Shown here: positions 24,831 through 26,210 of the stretch, piece by piece
How the letters are laid out: each line of letters begins with the position of its first letter
How positions within the stretch are numbered: position 1 is the stretch's first letter
Assembly: GCA_044348665.1 (NCBI GenBank)
Contig: JBIKSI010000032.1
Coordinates: forward strand, 1-26,210
Origin: M2408 sp044348665
GTDB lineage: Bacteria > Bacteroidota > Bacteroidia > Flavobacteriales_D > Crocinitomicaceae
DNA: 26,210 bases
Reading direction: 5' to 3'
The notes under the pieces: generated by a model
Database searches by the model: none
What the model saw: only the letters and a program-made list of their open reading frames with translations
What the model was told of the DNA's origin: nothing
Made by a program: the position numbers and the translations under genes

Positions 24831-25892
24831 ATGAATTGTTGTACAAACTGCTTTGAAAGCCAATACATAAATTCTATCATTTTAAACAACAAAACGATAG
24901 GAAATTGCGATTACTGCAATTCGCAAGATATTTCTATTTATGAGTCTTCCGAGTTAAGTCCATTTTTTAAAGGCATTATTGATTTATATGATGTTGATAC
25001 AGAAAATGGGAAATCATTAGAAGTTCAAATAGTTTCTGATTTTCATAAAAAAGTTTTTACTCAAAAACTGATTGAAACAAATAATGCTAAAAAGCTTATT
25101 TCTGATGTTATTAAAGATGATATAGCCGATTATCAAAGTATTTTAGATAGTCTTGTTCAGTTGAGATTTCATAATACAAGTATTCAAGATGATGTTAATC
25201 AAACGCTTTTTCTCTCTTGGGATAGATTTTCGGAAGAAATAAAAACCGTAAACAGATTTCATTTGAAAAATCCTTTGGATTTAGAAAAATTAAAATCATT
25301 GTTTAAATACTTTCAAAAGGATTTACCAAAAGGAAAGAAGTTTTACCGAGCAAGAATTAGCGATAATCCAAAAGGTTATCAAATCGAGCAAATGGGTAAT
25401 CCTCCGCATAAATCAGCAAAAAGTGGTCGAGCCAATCCAAATGGGATTTCATATCTTTATTTAGCAAACGATATTACAACAACTTTGTATGAAGTAAGAG
25501 CGAGTTTGTTTGATTATGTTACTGTTGGTACTTTCAGACTTGAAGAAAGCATAAGCGTTGTAAATCTTAGTCGTTCAACTTATGATGTGTTCAGACTTGC
25601 CGAATTAGAATCGTTGGAAAGTGTAATGATTCACGGCTCTTTCATTGATAAACTTGAGCAAGAATTATCAAAACCAAGAAGAAGAAGTGATAGCGAACTA
25701 GACTATTTACCAACACAATACATTTCTGAACTTATAAAATCAATGGGATTTGATGGCATTGAATTTAAAAGCTCCTTGTACACAGAAGGTGTTAATGTTG
25801 CAATATTTAACCCCGACAAATTCAAATGTCTTGAAGTTGAAGTATACGACATTACGGATATAAAACTGGAATCGGAAAAATTGATGAACTAA
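24831..25892 (+). CDS. Zinc-ribbon and RES-domain protein, probable NAD+-degrading toxin
   Basis: The 353-residue product has an N-terminal four-Cys cluster (Cys4, Cys7, Cys26, Cys29) fitting a zinc ribbon, then a helical region (about 40-160) like the N-terminal domains that precede RES or HEPN toxins. The RES domain spans about 168-335: Arg in FYRAR (173/175), GRANPNGISYLYLA at 199-212, Glu221 in LYEVR, and Ser in FKSSLYTEGVNVAIFNP (314/315). These are the Arg-Glu-Ser residues that name the fold. Known RES toxins break down NAD+ (phosphorolysis or hydrolysis) or ADP-ribosylate targets. No Xre-type antitoxin gene is adjacent, unlike classic res-xre pairs, so the two upstream genes may control it. 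Confidence 0.85.
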   Translation: MNCCTNCFESQYINSIILNNKTIGNCDYCNSQDISIYESSELSPFFKGIIDLYDVDTENGKSLEVQIVSDFHKKVFTQKLIETNNAKKLISDVIKDDIADYQSILDSLVQLRFHNTSIQDDVNQTLFLSWDRFSEEIKTVNRFHLKNPLDLEKLKSLFKYFQKDLPKGKKFYRARISDNPKGYQIEQMGNPPHKSAKSGRANPNGISYLYLANDITTTLYEVRASLFDYVTVGTFRLEESISVVNLSRSTYDVFRLAELESLESVMIHGSFIDKLEQELSKPRRRSDSELDYLPTQYISELIKSMGFDGIEFKSSLYTEGVNVAIFNPDKFKCLEVEVYDITDIKLESEKLMN

Positions 25893-25961
25893 GTTTATCT
25901 CCCAAATCGGGAATGTTGATTTTAGCACTACCGTTCATTCAGTCTTGTTGCTAACTAATTA

Positions 25962-25977
25962 GGGTCTGCTGAAAAAG
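25962..25977 (+). mobile_element. Possible insertion-sequence end
   Basis: GGGTCTGCTGAAAAAG resembles the left terminal inverted repeats of DDE-type insertion sequences, as I recall them. It is followed 60 nt later by an ATG and a short Lys/Arg-rich frame, as at the left end of an IS. No inverted copy is visible in the window, so it is either a solo remnant or an element truncated soon after. The family cannot be named with confidence. Confidence 0.3.
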
Positions 25978-26098
25978 TATAAACCTTTGATTTTTGTGGG
26001 TTATAGCTTATTTTTGCACAACCAAGTGCAAGGAAAAATGAAAAAACTTTCAAAAAACCGTGCATCTCGACCAAAATATGTTAGTAACCTGAGTTCGA

Positions 26099-26123
26099 TT
26101 ATTAACAATCTGATTGTCAATAA
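26099..26123. repeat. Near-perfect inverted repeat
   Basis: TTATTAACAATC and GATTGTCAATAA form 12-bp arms with one mismatch around a single central base. It could be an operator-like dyad ahead of a gene starting near 26204, or a mobile-element feature. Confidence 0.4.
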
Positions 26124-26210
26124 CTTATCGTAAATCCTTATAAATAAGTGAAATACTTTTAGTATCTTTAATGTGTTGAATATTAACGATTTAAACTAAA
26201 ATTATGTATT

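Larger units (their letters stand above)
25893..26210. other. 318-nt stretch without a supported gene, downstream of the cassette
   Basis: It holds an IS-like terminus (25962-25977), a hairpin TTGCAC/GTGCAA at 26014-26031, a 31-codon frame at 26038-26133 (MKKLSKNRASRPKYV at its start) and an inverted repeat at 26099-26123. TATCTTTA at 26163-26170, close to TAnnTTTG, precedes an ATG at 26204 by 33 nt, so a new plus-strand gene may start there, but only two codons are visible. I see no terminator hairpin for the RES gene. Confidence 0.5.

Noticed and set aside
26038..26133. 31-codon frame after the IS-like end as a real gene
   Set aside because: Too short and of no recognisable family; at most a transposase N-terminal remnant.

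Overview
This AT-rich window almost certainly comes from a Bacteroidota chromosome, most likely Flavobacteriales (a Crocinitomicaceae/Fluviicola-like relative is possible, but I cannot confirm it from sequence alone). Genes generally lack Shine-Dalgarno sequences. Several have the Bacteroidota promoter pattern TTTG - about 20 nt - TAnnTTTG just upstream. Lineage-typical families occur, including a giant DUF4175 protein, a LytTR response regulator paired with a HisKA_2 kinase, and secreted proteins with short Lys-rich signal peptides.

Layout. (1) 1-4168: a truncated secreted protein on the minus strand, divergent from recJ. recJ converges on a minus-strand pair, rpiB followed by an M28 metallopeptidase, whose codons overlap as TAATG. 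(2) 4169-4770: a 602-nt gene-free, extremely AT-rich region with two perfect TTATNCACA DnaA boxes, a weak-to-moderate candidate for a replication origin. (3) 4771-8672: a two-component pair (membrane PAS5-HisKA_2 kinase and receiver-LytTR regulator) ending in a clear terminator. (4) 8694-10751: minus-strand gltX, folB and tRNA-Cys, ending in their own terminator. (5) 10863-17849: a plus-strand cluster of DUF4175 protein, small HATPase, ybeY, mnmG and a zinc-ribbon methyltransferase. Three parS-like sites (core GTTTCACGTGGAAC) bracket mnmG: two form a perfect inverted pair just before its start, and the third overlaps the GTG start of the methyltransferase. (6) 18033-20958: minus-strand secreted YciI-like protein, YitT-family membrane protein and a secreted orphan. 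(7) 21039-22829: an MsbA-like ABC exporter with its own promoter.

(8) 22830-26210 is the accessory end. A good promoter drives three tightly packed genes: an sce7726-type nuclease-like protein with a D...ExK motif, an sce7725/Beta-type protein of unknown function, and a zinc-ribbon plus RES-domain protein (the RES fold is known for NAD+-degrading toxins). The cassette is preceded by imperfect direct repeats and followed 70 nt later by a sequence resembling an insertion-sequence terminus. I read it as a candidate mobile, toxin-armed antiphage or genetic-conflict system. It is the strongest candidate in the window for an undescribed system.

Translation starts were moved where an in-frame upstream TTG, GTG or ATG lies inside or upstream of a promoter element (rpiB, gltX, ABC exporter, sce7726-like gene) or where a TTG extension is implausible (response regulator, HATPase, mnmG).
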